Positions 15,532 through 25,320 are shown, counted from the first letter of the stretch. The stretch is DNA of 64,000 nucleotides from Thalassomonas sp. RHCl1 (GCF_947387555.1 NZ_CANDNZ010000009.1:1-64000); one strand, 5' to 3'. Numbers and translations: made by a program. The notes: generated from the letters alone by a model not told the origin.

Positions 15532-17181
15532 ATGGAACGCGAATCGATGGAATTTGACGTTGTCATCGTAGGTGCAGGCCCGTCAGGGTTAGCGACGGCA
15601 TGCCGTTTAGCACAAATGGCACAAGAAAAAGAACAAGAGTTAATGATCTGCGTGGTTGAGAAAGGCTCAGAAGTTGGCGCACATATTCTCTCAGGTGCCG
15701 TATTCGAACCCCGTGCTATGGATGAGCTTTTCCCTGACTGGAAAGAAAAAGGTGCGCCGCTCAATACCCCGGTCACCGGAGATGACATTTATCTTCTCAA
15801 CAGCGAAAGCAATGGCATCAAGCTGCCGGGCTTTGCGCCGCCTAAAACCATGCATAATGACGGCAACTATATTGTCAGCATGGGTAATATCTGCCGCTGG
15901 TTGGCAGAGCAGGCAGAACAATTGGGCGTTGAAATTTTCCCCGGCTTCCCGGCCCAGGAAGTTTTGTATAACGACGACGGCAGTGTCGGCGGTGTGATCA
16001 CCGGCGATATGGGCTTAGATGTTGACGGTAACCCGAAAGATTCGTTTATGCCGGGTATGGAGCTTAAGGCAAAATACACGGTCTTTGCCGAAGGTTGTCG
16101 CGGCCATTTAGGTAAAGAGCTTACCGCTAAGTTTAACCTCGGCGACGGCAAGTCTCCCCAGCATTACGGGATCGGCTTTAAGGAAATCTGGGATATCGAC
16201 CCGGAAAAACATCAGCCGGGCTTAGTGGTACATACGGCAGGCTGGCCGCTGGATAAAGAAACCGGCGGTGGCGGTTACCTTTACCATGCAGAAAACAACC
16301 AGGTATTTGTCGGCATTATTATCGACTTAAATTACAGCAACCCGCATTTAAGTCCGTTTGATGAATTCCAGCGTTATAAGCATCACCCGAAAATCAGCCA
16401 GTACCTGGAAGGGGGCAAGCGTGTCTCTTACGGCGCCCGCGCCATTGCCAAAGGCGGTTTAAATTCTCTGGTGAAAATGACCATGCCGGGTGCGGTTTTG
16501 GTCGGCTGTGATGCCGGTACCCTGAACTTTGCCAAGATCAAAGGTAACCATACCGCGATGAAATCCGGCATGATTGCAGCGGAAACCATCTTTGCCGCCC
16601 TGGCCGGCGGTGATGAAGGCGGTAAAGATCTGGTTGCCTATGAAGAGAGCTTTAAAAATTCCTGGGTATATGAAGAGTTATACAGCACGCGTAACTTCGG
16701 CCCGGCGATGCATAAGTTCGGTACGTTCTGGGGCGGGGTATTCAATACCGTAGATCAGAACTTCTTCAATGGTAAGTTGCCGGTTAACTTCAAGGATGAG
16801 TCGCAGGATCATGACCAGTTAAAACTGGCCTCTGAAACGCCGGTGATTAATTATCCGAAACCGGATAACAAGCTCAGCTTTGATAAACTTTCTTCGGTAT
16901 TTTTATCCAATACCAACCATGAAGAAGAGCAGCCTTGTCACTTGAAACTGGCGGATAAAGATATTCCTATCAAGGTGAACCTTGAGAAATATGGCGAGCC
17001 GGCGCAGCTTTATTGTCCTGCCGGTGTGTATGAAGTGGAGAAAACAGAAGAGGGCGATAAGTTTATTATCAATGCTCAAAACTGTATCCACTGTAAGACC
17101 TGCGATATTAAAGATCCCAGCCAGAATATTACCTGGGTAACACCTGAAGGTACCGGCGGACCGAATTACCCGAATATGTAA
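15532..17181 (+). CDS. etfD: Electron transfer flavoprotein-ubiquinone oxidoreductase
   Basis: A 549-residue ETF-QO. It starts with an FAD-binding motif (DVVIVGAGPSGLATACRLA), contains the GAHILSGAVFEP segment, and ends with a ferredoxin-like part in which NCIHCKTCDIKDP supplies three ligands of the [4Fe-4S] cluster, the fourth being in YCPAGVYE. It binds the inner membrane surface and moves electrons from reduced ETF to ubiquinone. Full length, with the GGPNYPNM C-terminus typical of the family. It is divergent from etfBA. The PsrA-like site in its promoter points to control by fatty acids. Confidence 0.97.
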   Translation: MERESMEFDVVIVGAGPSGLATACRLAQMAQEKEQELMICVVEKGSEVGAHILSGAVFEPRAMDELFPDWKEKGAPLNTPVTGDDIYLLNSESNGIKLPGFAPPKTMHNDGNYIVSMGNICRWLAEQAEQLGVEIFPGFPAQEVLYNDDGSVGGVITGDMGLDVDGNPKDSFMPGMELKAKYTVFAEGCRGHLGKELTAKFNLGDGKSPQHYGIGFKEIWDIDPEKHQPGLVVHTAGWPLDKETGGGGYLYHAENNQVFVGIIIDLNYSNPHLSPFDEFQRYKHHPKISQYLEGGKRVSYGARAIAKGGLNSLVKMTMPGAVLVGCDAGTLNFAKIKGNHTAMKSGMIAAETIFAALAGGDEGGKDLVAYEESFKNSWVYEELYSTRNFGPAMHKFGTFWGGVFNTVDQNFFNGKLPVNFKDESQDHDQLKLASETPVINYPKPDNKLSFDKLSSVFLSNTNHEEEQPCHLKLADKDIPIKVNLEKYGEPAQLYCPAGVYEVEKTEEGDKFIINAQNCIHCKTCDIKDPSQNITWVTPEGTGGPNYPNM

Positions 17182-17207
17182 TTCTGTAGCTAAACAGCCC
17201 ATTAAAC

Positions 17208-17242
17208 AAAAAGCTCCTGAGATACCATCAGGAGCTTTTTTT
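17208..17242 (+). terminator. Terminator of etfD
   Basis: AAAAAGCTCCTGA (17208-17220) and TCAGGAGCTTTTT (17228-17240) form a 13-bp stem with a 7-base loop and a T-run, 27 bases after the stop codon. Confidence 0.93.
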
Positions 17243-17688
17243 ATACAGGGATGTATTTCAGCCTGCCTTTGAGGTAGGAAGGGCTCCCTGCGTAAGCTAA
17301 ATGCTTACATCCTGTAAGCACTCCTGCGATGATATGGAAGAGGAAAGCAGGGTTATACAGGAATAATTCAACATGTTTTCTCTGAGTTGTCCGGTGATGA
17401 TGCCACAGTCATTTGCATGACGAAATGATACTTTTCTTTTCTGAAAAATGTTATCAACTTGTATTTATAAAGCTACTCCCTCTGGTTAACCAGTCAACAC
17501 GTTTGCTGATATTTTCATCATATAGCGTCAAATTTCAGCCTTTTTTGCGAACTTAATCGAAAAAAAACGACATTTTAGGAGAAAAAAGCGACAACTTTAG
17601 TTACGGCTTGTTTACAAATCGGACCTGCTGTGATGATATGCAGATTCAAGGATATCTTGAAGTAATACTCTAAAAGGATAAGAGAAAA
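17243..17688. other. Long leader region of the DUF3103-like gene
   Basis: About 446 bases without a gene. It contains alternating repeats at 17292-17319 that could form two competing hairpins, and AT-rich sequence with several A-tracts near the downstream gene. The promoter of the next gene should be here but was not located. Confidence 0.5.
17292..17319. repeat. Alternating short inverted repeats
   Basis: GTAAGC (17292-17297), GCTTAC (17303-17308) and GTAAGC (17314-17319) are evenly spaced by 5 bases, so the middle copy can pair with either neighbour. No role is known. Confidence 0.6.
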
Positions 17689-18858
17689 ATGAAAAAACTA
17701 CCCACATCTTTAATGTTATTGCTATCAATGACGGCATTTGCCGGACAGGCCAGCACTATCACTCCAGCAGAAGCTAAGCCGGTTTCATCACAGGTAAAAG
17801 CCAAGGCGAATTTAACCACAAGCAAACGTTTGATGGCACAGGATATTAGCCGCCAGTACAGCAAGATTTCATCCTTGCTGCACAGTGAAATCACTCAATA
17901 CAACCTGAAAGTCAATGTTGATAACCTGCTTAATGCCAATGTTATGGATACCAAGCAGTTACAACAGGCTGATTTATCCATTAAGTCGGCGAAAGGCCTG
18001 GAATCGGTCACTGAGTCTCTGGTTGAATTGCGCCTGGCACATGAATCTATGCTGGCTGCTTGGCAGGCGGGTGAATCTCCGTTATTTGCTTTTGCCCCCG
18101 AAGGCAATGACAGCCAATGGGATTATATTGAAGCTTATGATGTTGACGGCAATATCGAGCTGTTAGATGCCTATGAGATGCCTGAGCGTCCGGTATTTGT
18201 TGTTGGTGTCGACGGACAGCGTTCATTAAAAGAAGGTCTGCAGGTGATGCGTTCGGTATTTGCCGGTGAGGGCCAGGTGAGTAAATCAGCATTACGCTCG
18301 GTATCGGCCAACGCCAGCATCATGGCCGACGAAGACAGTTTGTCGACTACAGTGATCAAGCATATCCGCTTAAATGATGACCAGGAGCCCTGGATTTCAG
18401 GTGATGCTGAAATTTATGGCATAGTCAATGGCGTAGATCCGTCAAGAGACGAGCCTTACCTGGACATCGTCGATATGCCTTATCTGGATAATGACGGCAC
18501 CACTTACTCCCCGAACCAGATTGCTATTTATTGGGACAGATATCGCTGGAGTGCCGCGGATATGATCCTGATGGAGCATGATGACGGTACTAACTATAAA
18601 GAGCTGGCTACAGCCTTATTAGAAGCGGCAACGGCGATTATGCGCTTAATCCCGGATCCTGCGGTTCAGGGATATGCCATTATTCCTCAGATCACCAACG
18701 GTATCATCAGCGCTATGCCGGATGCCTGGTTCACCAATGATGATGACTATGTTGATGTCTACTACACCTTGTTTGAAGGCCGTACTTATAATGATCATAT
18801 GGGCGCCGGCGGTAATGCCAAGACGACTTTTGAGCCACTGACAATACCGTCACGTTAA
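17689..18858 (+). CDS. DUF3103-like exported protein
   Basis: A 389-residue protein with an N-terminal signal peptide (KK, hydrophobic core LMLLLSMTAFA, cleavage near AGQAS). The middle and C-terminal parts (KHIRLNDDQEPWISGDAEIYGIV, split here as seen around residue 225-247, then acidic stretches such as NDDDYVDVYYTLFEG) resemble the DUF3103 family found in Vibrio and related marine bacteria. The function of that family is unknown. It contains many Asp residues that might bind calcium. AAGGA precedes the start. It is monocistronic, with its own terminator. Export to the periplasm or outside is inferred from the signal peptide. Confidence 0.75.
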   Translation: MKKLPTSLMLLLSMTAFAGQASTITPAEAKPVSSQVKAKANLTTSKRLMAQDISRQYSKISSLLHSEITQYNLKVNVDNLLNANVMDTKQLQQADLSIKSAKGLESVTESLVELRLAHESMLAAWQAGESPLFAFAPEGNDSQWDYIEAYDVDGNIELLDAYEMPERPVFVVGVDGQRSLKEGLQVMRSVFAGEGQVSKSALRSVSANASIMADEDSLSTTVIKHIRLNDDQEPWISGDAEIYGIVNGVDPSRDEPYLDIVDMPYLDNDGTTYSPNQIAIYWDRYRWSAADMILMEHDDGTNYKELATALLEAATAIMRLIPDPAVQGYAIIPQITNGIISAMPDAWFTNDDDYVDVYYTLFEGRTYNDHMGAGGNAKTTFEPLTIPSR

Positions 18859-18890
18859 TCCTACGGCTTAACGAATAGCTTTATTTGTTG

Positions 18891-18926
18891 AACCCGCTGT
18901 TGTCGTTTGATAACAGCGGGTTTTTA
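18891..18926 (+). terminator. Terminator of the DUF3103-like gene
   Basis: AACCCGCTGTT (18891-18901) and AACAGCGGGTT (18912-18922) form an 11-bp stem with a 10-base loop followed by TTT, 32 bases after the stop codon. Confidence 0.9.
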
Positions 18927-18976
18927 ATGAGAGTTTTTGAAGGAGTTTGCTGACAGGTCCGTAGCGGTCTTGGCTA

Positions 18977-19801
18977 TCAGCTTTTTGTATCGATAAGGGC
19001 AAACTGGCTAAGCTGGGGGATTTGCTGTTTCAGCTCCTGCTCTATTTTATTCAGCTTGATCAACCCCTGGCAAAATTGTGCGGTCTTTTCATCCAAGATG
19101 CTGGCATGATGGCCCATTTCCTGTTTAAGCTCTTGAGAAAAGGGGGCCAGATGCTTGTCCAGGCTTGTTATTTTAAGTTCTGAACTTGAGGTCGGCCTTT
19201 GCTCGCTTTTGCCGTTATTGCTTGCGCCGGGAAGCCCTTCATCCTTACTGTTGATCACCCGTTCGACCTGGTTTAACAGGTTACCTACCGATGCGGAAAT
19301 GACTTGTTCGAGTTCAACTTCAAAATCGCCGGTAAATAAATCGTCAAAATTGTCGAAGTCTTGCGGGGCAATAAAATAATTTTGCTCGCTGTGGTTAAAT
19401 CTTTTATGCAGGCGTATCTCGACTTCCCTGAACTTTTTCTGAATTTTTTGGTGGGCGGCGCTGTTTTCCCCGGTTAAGCCGGCGATGACTTTATTGACCG
19501 CTTTAAGCCCCAGCTCCAGGCCGTTGATGGCAATGGAGACAATTTCCGGGACTTGCTTGCGGATCCCTGAGCTATATTGCCCGAGCAGGGCTTGCTGCTC
19601 TTCGGTCAGCTGGATTTCCCGGCCGCCGATAAAAAGTTGCCGGGGAGTATTGATTTGTAAAATGGTGCGGTCATGATCAAGCACGCGGATATGTTTGGGG
19701 TTGATCACGATACCATGGTTAATATTGATATTACATGGCGCGGCATTCGCCGCGGCACATGAGAAAGCGCTAAGGATAAAGCCAAAGGTAAGGCACTTCA
19801 T
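18977..19801 (-). CDS. yggN: YggN family (DUF2884) periplasmic protein
   Basis: A 274-residue protein with a signal peptide (residues 1-20, ending AANA) and the YggN/DUF2884 layout: CNININHGIVINP just after the signal, a conserved GREIQLTEEQQALL, and a C-terminal QFCQGLIKLNKIEQELKQQIPQL segment. The two cysteines could form a disulfide. The family is widespread in gammaproteobacteria and its function is unknown. A low-complexity linker (about 195-215) is present. It follows the fapA gene on the same strand by 41 bases and may be co-transcribed. Confidence 0.82.
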   Translation of the reverse strand: MKCLTFGFILSAFSCAAANAAPCNININHGIVINPKHIRVLDHDRTILQINTPRQLFIGGREIQLTEEQQALLGQYSSGIRKQVPEIVSIAINGLELGLKAVNKVIAGLTGENSAAHQKIQKKFREVEIRLHKRFNHSEQNYFIAPQDFDNFDDLFTGDFEVELEQVISASVGNLLNQVERVINSKDEGLPGASNNGKSEQRPTSSSELKITSLDKHLAPFSQELKQEMGHHASILDEKTAQFCQGLIKLNKIEQELKQQIPQLSQFALIDTKS

Positions 19802-19842
19802 TTTATCTTGCCTGTTGATTGTTTATGTCAGCGAGTCGGTTG

Positions 19843-21531
19843 TTAACTATGTACAATCGGCTCTATATGAATTTTTCTATCTTTAAACAACATCTTACTT
19901 GGACCGTATTCCCGTTTGCTGCGGTCGCTGAAATCACCTATGGTCAGTTCCACACCATGAAAAAGTTTTTCGGTGGCTTCGACATAAACCTTGCCCATAT
20001 AGTCCTGAATTGTTTGCTCTAAGGTTTGCTTTTCCTGCAGCAGTTCTCCCATACGCTTGGCATGGAACTGATAAGTAGCGACAACCTTGCTCAACATCTC
20101 AGGGTTGGCCTTATCTTTGGGCAAGGCTTTTAATTTCGTGGTGGCAGACTTTAATTCATTGGTTTTATCTGAATCATTTTTTAAACGGGTTTCAACATCA
20201 TCAAGCTGCTCTCTTAATGTGTCAAGTTTTCTTTCGAAATGGACCAGGGTATTACTGCCGGCGGTAGCACCGACTATGCCTGCGTGTACTGAGCTCACGG
20301 CCTTAATGAAGCCGCCGATTAACTTACCGTCGGCTTTTTCTTCATTGCCGACCCAGAGTTTACCGCCGATATCGACAATGGAATGCATCAGTTGATTTTC
20401 AATGCGGACATCGCCATCGCAGTAGATTTCCGCATATTGGCAGTGCTTGGCGTAAATATTCCCCTTGGCATTGATATTGACACTCATTTGTACTTCGGTC
20501 ACCTGCCGGGTTTCCAGGTCCTGTTTGCGGCCTATGATACCGCCGGAAATGGTGATGTCGCCGCCGGCTTTTAAAATAGCCGACTCGACAAAGCCGCCGA
20601 TGGTGATATCGCCGGTCGCCGAGACCTTCATGCCTTCACTGACATCGCCGTCGATAATGACACTGCCTTCAAAAATGATATGGCCGGTGCTGACATCGAC
20701 ATTTTTAATTTTATAGACTTCATCAACCTCCATGCCGTTTTCAATCACCTTGGGCAGGCCGACTTTCTTGGAGATCAGGATATTGCCGTTTTTAGGGCTC
20801 AACTCAGTGCCTTCGCCGCACTTCATTTCAATATCATTACCCGGAGTCGGCTCTAGCGGCTCGGCGGTGACTTTATAACCGCGTTTTCCTTGCGATAAGG
20901 GGACTTTTTGCACCAGGGGATCCCCGACTTTAACACAAATAATATCCCCTAAATCCCGCATGTCGACGCTGCCGTCTTCGCGTTTTTTTGGTTTTAAAAT
21001 ACGGGCCTGGGCACTTTGTACCAGGTGTTTGATTCTGGCGTCCTGCCCGTCGATCGGCAATTTCCCGAGGGCTATCTCGTTGGAGACCACAGTGCCAGCC
21101 GGCTCTTTGGCGGCTCTTTGAGCCAGAGCAACCAGTTCTTCCTTGATAAAACCTTTTTTCACGCCGGACTCTTGTGCGGCATTAAGGATGGCTTTGGCTG
21201 ACAGGTGTTTACCGCCGAGGGCGGTAGTGATTTCGGCGGTGGCCGTCATGGCGTCACTGTCTAATGAGATGGTGACGCTGGCGTCGCGCCGCTCCAGGAT
21301 TTGATAACGGATTTCTCTGCCGGTTTTTCCCGCCTGTAAAGGCTTTAAAACATCGTTGAGCTCGGCAACGGCATTTTTAATGTTGGCTTTTTGTACATGA
21401 AGATCTGTGTACTGCGAGGCGGCGATTAATTCTAATATGCCGGCTTCGGTAATTGCATCCCCACCTTTGACCGGTTCTAATACCAGGTCGATATTCTCTT
21501 TGGCGTTGCTGACTAAACTGGCCTTGCTCAT
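19843..21531 (-). CDS. fapA: FapA family protein (DUF342)
   Basis: A 562-residue cytoplasmic DUF342/FapA protein. The centre is a right-handed beta-helix-like repeat region (about 240-400) with GDVSEGMKVSATGDITIGG, AGGDITISGGIIG and INAKGNIYAKHCQYAEI. The C-terminal part (about 430-500) is a coiled coil. In Vibrio vulnificus FapA binds EIIA-Glc and affects polar flagellation; other members are poorly understood. GGAG precedes the ATG. A 108-residue protein gene lies 55 bases upstream on the same strand and probably shares the transcript. Confidence 0.87.
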   Translation of the reverse strand: MSKASLVSNAKENIDLVLEPVKGGDAITEAGILELIAASQYTDLHVQKANIKNAVAELNDVLKPLQAGKTGREIRYQILERRDASVTISLDSDAMTATAEITTALGGKHLSAKAILNAAQESGVKKGFIKEELVALAQRAAKEPAGTVVSNEIALGKLPIDGQDARIKHLVQSAQARILKPKKREDGSVDMRDLGDIICVKVGDPLVQKVPLSQGKRGYKVTAEPLEPTPGNDIEMKCGEGTELSPKNGNILISKKVGLPKVIENGMEVDEVYKIKNVDVSTGHIIFEGSVIIDGDVSEGMKVSATGDITIGGFVESAILKAGGDITISGGIIGRKQDLETRQVTEVQMSVNINAKGNIYAKHCQYAEIYCDGDVRIENQLMHSIVDIGGKLWVGNEEKADGKLIGGFIKAVSSVHAGIVGATAGSNTLVHFERKLDTLREQLDDVETRLKNDSDKTNELKSATTKLKALPKDKANPEMLSKVVATYQFHAKRMGELLQEKQTLEQTIQDYMGKVYVEATEKLFHGVELTIGDFSDRSKREYGPSKMLFKDRKIHIEPIVHS

Positions 21532-21586
21532 GGGGTTAAACTCCGAAACTACTTTTTATTGTTATTATTGGCATTAGTATTAGTGG

Positions 21587-21913
21587 TTAAATATAGTTGT
21601 CCTGATGAATACGGATGAAGTTCTTAGTACCGGCTTTAGAATAATCGATTTTATATTCTTTATTGTCCAACGCCTGAACGAACACCAAGGTTTTTTCTTC
21701 CCCAAAGACTTCGATAGAAGCCAGGTCAATCACTTCCTGGTAGGCTTTTTTCGCTTCAGAGCGTTTACCCGGTACCGGGCCTTTGTAGATGCCTATGCCT
21801 CTGTGGCTGACAATCACAACCTCATGGTCACCATTGACTATTAATAAGTCAAACTTTCTAATTTTATGAATTAAGGTGTTGCGACCACTGGTGATGAAAT
21901 TTTTATCAATCAA
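21587..21913 (-). CDS. Conserved small hypothetical protein next to fapA
   Basis: A 108-residue protein that I cannot assign to a named family. It has no signal peptide or membrane segment. Residues 20-45 (IRKFDLLIVNGDHEVVIVSHRG) look like a beta-sheet-rich fold, and the C-terminus is basic. The gene is upstream of fapA with a 55-base gap on the same strand, and the frame has coding character similar to its neighbours. A role with FapA is inferred from position only. Confidence 0.65.
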   Translation of the reverse strand: MIDKNFITSGRNTLIHKIRKFDLLIVNGDHEVVIVSHRGIGIYKGPVPGKRSEAKKAYQEVIDLASIEVFGEEKTLVFVQALDNKEYKIDYSKAGTKNFIRIHQDNYI

Positions 21914-22247
21914 AATATTCCCCTAGTTATACTGTTTGCCTGGCTGACGCTTAACTGCATAATAATACGTGCCAGCGAACTACTTCTTATGCTTTAACCT
22001 TTCGAACTCTTATCCCTCGAATTATTACCCTAATACCGGGCCCAAGTAAAGCAAGCTCGCCAGTTTGCTATCAGATAAAGCTTTTACTCTGTAATTAATG
22101 TGTAAATATTAATCTTAATTCTGGATCTGTTCAATCATCTTATACAGATATAATAATTTGATTTGTGAAGCATTATACCCGGGATGATATAACAGCTTCA
22201 CATCAGATTCTTTGATTTATAATATTAGCTGAACTTTTTTAGTTTTT
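21914..22247. other. Gene-free region between cinA and the fapA operon
   Basis: About 334 AT-rich bases. It should hold the promoter of the fapA operon and the end of the cinA transcript. No hairpin with a T-run, repeat or small gene was recognised. Confidence 0.4.
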
Positions 22248-23540
22248 TTATTTAAAACTCCTTTCAATCAAGTAATTAGCTGGATCATCGCAATCATTGA
22301 GCGATCGTCTGATCAAATCCAGGCCAATGGCTGCAACATAACGCTGAAAAGCAAGCCGGGTGCCGGGGATTAAAAAGCAATGGCAGTTAAGCTCGGTTTT
22401 GCTTCCCCAGGCGATCCAGACTGTGCCGACCGGCTTTTCTTTGCTGCCGCCTCCCGGACCTGCAACCCCGGAAACCGCGATCACATAGTCTGCCGCCGAC
22501 TGCTCCAGCGCACCTTCGGCCATGGCCAGTATAGTTTCCCGGCTAACGGCGCCGTGGTTTGCCAAAATTTGGGGATCTACTCCCAGCATTTGGCTTTTCA
22601 TGTCGTTGGAGTAAGTCACAAAGCCGGCTTCAAAGGCTTGGGAAGAGCCGGGGATTTGTGTGAGTAAGCTGGCGATCAGGCCACCGGTACAAGACTCTGC
22701 CGTGGTAAGGGTTTGTCCTTTTTCGATTAAGCTATCAAGGACGTGCTGTGCCAAACTTTTTGGCGGACCATCAATTTCTGCGACAATATGATGCCCTAAT
22801 AAGGCCTTAAGCTTTGCTATGCATTGTGCTTTTTCAGCATCGGCGGTGGATGAACGGGTGGTTAACTTCAGCTCCAGTAAGGGATCGCCGGCCCTAAAGC
22901 CCAGTTCAACATTGTCGGGCCAGGCGGCAAGTTCGTCGTGGATAAGTTGCTGCAGTTTAGACTCGCCGAGGCCAAAGATCTGAAATTTAGTGATCTGTGT
23001 TTTATTTTGGCCGGTTGTCTTTTCAGCAAAATCCGGGAGAACTTGTTCCTCTAACATAACTTTCAGCTCAGCAGGTACTCCCGGGGTGCAATAGATTTCA
23101 CAGCCGTTGTGGCTGATTTTAAAACCGACGGCGCTGCCGATGCGGTTGGCAATAATGTCACAGCCTTCGGGTAATAATGCCTGCTTTAAATTGGCCGGGT
23201 TCAGTAGGGTATCTCTTTGCTGGCACCAGGATACCAGATGCTGATAGGCCTGCTGATGTTGCGCTAACGGCACATTCATCGCCTGTGCCAGTGCCTGTGC
23301 GGTAAAATCGTCTGTGGTTGGTCCTAAACCGCCATTAATGATCAACACATCCGCTGTTGTGCTCATTTGATTGATTTCTGCTGTGAGCAGGGATAAGTCA
23401 TCACTGACGGTGACTTTACGTTTGATCTCTATGCCTGTTTCCGCCAATTCCCGGGCGATCATGGCGGAGTTGGTATCGACAACATCCCCGTTTAATAATT
23501 CGTTACCGGTGAGCAACAGTTGAACTTTAATTTGTTTCAT
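22248..23540 (-). CDS. cinA: CinA family protein (MocF-like domain plus PncC amidase)
   Basis: A 430-residue two-domain CinA. The N-terminal molybdopterin-binding-like (COG1058) domain has LLLTGNELLNGDVVDTNSAMI and INGGLGPTTDD and often shows ADP-ribose pyrophosphatase activity. The C-terminal PncC domain has TTAESCTGGLIASLLT and VAGPGGGSKEKPVG, the active-site region of NMN deamidase in pyridine-nucleotide recycling. The full-length two-domain form is more typical of Gram-positives and some marine gammaproteobacteria; E. coli has separate or degenerate versions. It is divergent from the DUF4097 gene. Confidence 0.93.
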   Translation of the reverse strand: MKQIKVQLLLTGNELLNGDVVDTNSAMIARELAETGIEIKRKVTVSDDLSLLTAEINQMSTTADVLIINGGLGPTTDDFTAQALAQAMNVPLAQHQQAYQHLVSWCQQRDTLLNPANLKQALLPEGCDIIANRIGSAVGFKISHNGCEIYCTPGVPAELKVMLEEQVLPDFAEKTTGQNKTQITKFQIFGLGESKLQQLIHDELAAWPDNVELGFRAGDPLLELKLTTRSSTADAEKAQCIAKLKALLGHHIVAEIDGPPKSLAQHVLDSLIEKGQTLTTAESCTGGLIASLLTQIPGSSQAFEAGFVTYSNDMKSQMLGVDPQILANHGAVSRETILAMAEGALEQSAADYVIAVSGVAGPGGGSKEKPVGTVWIAWGSKTELNCHCFLIPGTRLAFQRYVAAIGLDLIRRSLNDCDDPANYLIERSFK

Positions 23541-23690
23541 TGTCTGTCCATTGTTTTAATCAAGAGAAAAGGCGATGGTGCTTTGTCTGGCATTTTATCG
23601 GTCGAAAAATTATTTTAAACTGATTTAAACCTTTTTTAATCCCCCTTACATCTAACTGGATAAATATTTTATAAAAGCCAGGGAAATACT

Positions 23691-24458
23691 ATGAATAACC
23701 TTATCAGCAAACCACTTTTTGTTGCCAGCTTTGCCGCTCTGATGACATGGCAGGTGAACGCCGATGTTGTCGATGAGATCAATAAGTCTTTTACTGTCAG
23801 CGATAACAGCAGTTTTCGTCTGGAAAATGTCAACGGCAGCGTAGATATTCAAAGCTGGCAGGAAAAGGTGATCCAGGTGACTGCCATCATAGAAGCTGAT
23901 GATCAGGACGACAGAGATCGTATCTCCATCGATATGAGTCAAAATGACCGCGGGGTAAGTGTTGAAACCCGCTACGAAAAAACATCAAGCTGGGGCAACA
24001 ATCACAATTCCGGCTCGGTGGATTACCGCATCATGGTGCCTGAGGACGTAGATTTGGCGAAAATTGAGTTGGTCAACGGTTCTTTGACGATAGAAAATGT
24101 TCTGGGAGAAGTGAATGCCGAACTGGTCAATGGTTCGATAAAAGCTTCGGGTTTAAGCGCTGATGTTGATATCAGCTCGGTTAATGGCAGTATCAAGGTG
24201 AATTACCAGCAAGTGGCGAAAGATCTGGAGCAGATAAAAATAGAAACGGTTAACGGCAGTATCAAGCTGCGCTTGCCGGAAAATATCAGTGCCGCGGTCG
24301 AGGCCGAAACCATGCATGGCAGCATTAAAAATGATTTTGGTTTGAAGGTGGATAAAAACTTGTTTGCCGGGCGTAATATGCGCGGCGATATCGGCACAGG
24401 CGATGCGCGTATTTCCCTTGATAGTGTCAACGGCAGCATCAAGGTGATGAAAAAATAA
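23691..24458 (+). CDS. DUF4097-family exported beta-repeat protein
   Basis: A 255-residue protein with a signal peptide (about residues 1-24, ending near VNA). The rest consists of repeated segments about 20-30 residues long with the core VNGS (six copies, plus one MHGS), typical of DUF4097 beta-strand repeat proteins, which probably form a beta-solenoid or adhesin-like fold. The function is unknown. Several members sit near transmembrane anti-sigma or envelope-stress genes, but none is here. AGGGAAA precedes the start; a terminator follows. Confidence 0.85.
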   Translation: MNNLISKPLFVASFAALMTWQVNADVVDEINKSFTVSDNSSFRLENVNGSVDIQSWQEKVIQVTAIIEADDQDDRDRISIDMSQNDRGVSVETRYEKTSSWGNNHNSGSVDYRIMVPEDVDLAKIELVNGSLTIENVLGEVNAELVNGSIKASGLSADVDISSVNGSIKVNYQQVAKDLEQIKIETVNGSIKLRLPENISAAVEAETMHGSIKNDFGLKVDKNLFAGRNMRGDIGTGDARISLDSVNGSIKVMKK

Positions 24459-24481
24459 TTCTCTGTGCATATCAATAACAG

Positions 24482-24510
24482 GGGAGTGTCGGTTGGCACT
24501 CCCTTTTTTA
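24482..24510 (+). terminator. Terminator after the DUF4097 gene
   Basis: GGGAGTG (24482-24488) pairs with CACTCCC (24497-24503) across an 8-base loop, followed by seven T residues. Confidence 0.9.
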
Positions 24511-24660
24511 TGGTTTTATCGCGTCCCTGGAGACGGTTGCACCGCGTTATCTTAAAGCAAGATGTATGGCGCTTGTTTGGGATATGGATATAATAGCGGC
24601 ATTTATTATTATAACGAGCAAACAGGCAAGCTTGTAATCTTGTCTGATTAGGGATGTTTT

Positions 24661-25320
24661 ATGTCATTATTACCTTATATAGAAGTGGCTACCGGGGAAA
24701 AGCCGGGGGCAAGTGTGATCTGGCTGCACGGTTTAGGCGCCGACGGCCATGATTTTGAACCTATCGTGCCTGAGTTGAAACTTGCCAAAGAACATGCGGT
24801 ACGCTTTATTTTCCCCCATGCGCCGAAAATTCCCGTCACCATCAATGGCGGCATGGTGATGCCTGCCTGGTACGATATTTTGGATATGAATATCAACCGC
24901 AAAGTGGACAGTGAGCAATTGCAGGCTTCTGCCGATGCAGTGATTGCCCTGGTGGAGCAGGAGCTGGCACGGGGTATCCCCAGCGAGCAAATTTTCCTGG
25001 CCGGCTTTTCCCAGGGGGGCGCAGTTGCCTATCAGGCAGCGCTGTCCTATGACAAGCCGCTTGGCGGCCTGTTGACTATGTCAACCTATCTGGCAACCGC
25101 CGATACCCTGGAGTTACACCCGCAAAACAAAAATACCCCGGTAATGGTTATGCACGGTACCGAAGATCCGGTTGTACCCGAGCAACTCGGGCAGGCGGCG
25201 ATCTCCTTTTTGCAAAAGCATGACTATAGCCATCAATACAAAACCTATCGTATGCCCCACAGTGTTTGCGCTGAGCAAATTACCGATATTTCAAAGTGGT
25301 TACAGCCTAAATTAAAATAA
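24661..25320 (+). CDS. Carboxylesterase/phospholipase (alpha/beta hydrolase)
   Basis: A 219-residue cytoplasmic alpha/beta hydrolase of the carboxylesterase/acyl-protein-thioesterase-like family. WLHGLGADGHDF gives the oxyanion region, GFSQGGAVAYQAA the nucleophile elbow (Ser near 117), HGTEDPVVP the catalytic Asp and MPHSVCAEQ the catalytic His. Members hydrolyse short-chain esters and lysophospholipids. The length is normal. The gene appears to stand alone. The physiological substrate cannot be read from sequence. Confidence 0.92.
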   Translation: MSLLPYIEVATGEKPGASVIWLHGLGADGHDFEPIVPELKLAKEHAVRFIFPHAPKIPVTINGGMVMPAWYDILDMNINRKVDSEQLQASADAVIALVEQELARGIPSEQIFLAGFSQGGAVAYQAALSYDKPLGGLLTMSTYLATADTLELHPQNKNTPVMVMHGTEDPVVPEQLGQAAISFLQKHDYSHQYKTYRMPHSVCAEQITDISKWLQPKLK

